Made by a program: the position numbers and the translations under genes
Notes under the pieces: generated by a model
What the model was told of the DNA's origin: nothing
The model's input: the letters and a program-made list of their open reading frames with translations, nothing else
Database searches by the model: none
Part shown: one piece after another, positions 14,745-14,948 of the stretch
Numbering within the stretch: position 1 is the first letter of the stretch
Layout: the number at the start of each line of letters is the position of its first letter
From: Spirochaetaceae bacterium
GTDB lineage: Bacteria > Spirochaetota > Spirochaetia > UBA9216
Assembly: GCA_028527945.1 (NCBI GenBank)
Contig: JAQQAK010000413.1
Location: 1 to 14,948 of the forward strand
Direction of reading: 5' to 3'
DNA: 14,948 nucleotides

Positions 14745-14948
14745 TTAATCCCTGCCAAGAAGATTTAGACATTCTTCAAGCCAGGATATAGCAGATTTCT
14801 CACGAAAAATAGCACCTCTTATAAGAAGGTAATCTCCAAAACTTGCGTCACTACAATCAGGAACAGACTCAAAACTGTCAATTTTGGCCTCAAGCTCTGA
14901 TAATAGATCCGAGTGCTTTTCCATTTGTAAATTTAACAGTTGGCTCTG
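14745..14948 (-). CDS. PadR-like transcriptional regulator, C-terminal fragment
   Basis: Reading from the window edge on the minus strand, one frame stays open for 67 residues to a TAA at 14747-14745; the N-terminus lies outside the window. The fragment is helical and charged (LLNLQMEKHSDLLSELEAKI) and ends YLLIRGAIFREKSAISWLEECLNLL. That pattern matches the C-terminal dimerisation helices of PadR/AphA-type regulators, which typically end with y.l.r.gi..e...i.WLee...l. The winged-helix domain is not visible, so the assignment is from the tail only. Confidence 0.6.
   Translation of the reverse strand, partial: QSQLLNLQMEKHSDLLSELEAKIDSFESVPDCSDASFGDYLLIRGAIFREKSAISWLEECLNLLGRD

Noticed and set aside
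1..14948. CRISPR array, insertion sequence, tRNA or phage genes
   Set aside because: Reading both strands gave no regularly spaced repeats, transposase or integrase motifs, or cloverleaf-like sequence.

Overview
The window looks like a chromosomal stretch of a gut or rumen-type anaerobe, most likely a spirochaete related to Treponema. This is tentative. It rests on the signal peptide ending FAQGQAEE in the 3617-4768 gene, the mix of AT-rich genes with a more GC-rich block, and the domain-swapped GH3 enzyme. No rRNA or tRNA marker is present to confirm it, and I saw no insertion sequence, CRISPR array, integrase or replication origin.

Layout. 1-180 is the DNA-binding end of an AraC-family regulator. 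181-465 holds its probable terminator and a promoter with a 24-bp palindrome over the predicted start site. That promoter drives an AT-rich pair with overlapping ends: a small four-helix membrane protein (466-876) and an ICMT/PEMT-like membrane methyltransferase (869-1462). 1609-4768 on the minus strand is a two-gene operon: an exported TIM-barrel glycosidase-like protein followed, one base later, by an OafA-type membrane O-acyltransferase with an SGNH domain. Facing away from it is an OmpR-type response regulator and its membrane histidine kinase (4919-7125). An 11-bp direct repeat sits in the shared upstream region, so this block looks like one module: a two-component system controlling an envelope polysaccharide-modifying operon.

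7126-7402 is non-coding and holds a probable terminator and a 50-bp near-perfect palindrome. 7403-8716 (minus) is a MefA-like DHA3-type MFS exporter. Its own promoter lies about 170 bases upstream of its start. Between them is a leader containing a 12-codon ORF with a good ribosome binding site, a strong hairpin that begins at the stop codon of that ORF, and a second helix that can hide the exporter's ribosome binding site. This is the architecture of drug-inducible attenuation and is the most interesting item in the window.

8935-9870 (minus) is an uncharacterised alpha/alpha-toroid protein. 10013-11137 (plus) is a six-helix membrane diguanylate cyclase that starts with TTG. A bidirectional terminator separates it from a membrane-anchored GH3 beta-glycosidase (11226-13927, minus) with C-terminal domain first, which is broken by a single-base frameshift near its 5' end. 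A TetR-family regulator (14075-14725) is divergent from it, with an ATGTTACA-CAT-TGTAACAT operator over the GH3 -10 element. The window ends inside a PadR-like regulator (14745-14948, minus).
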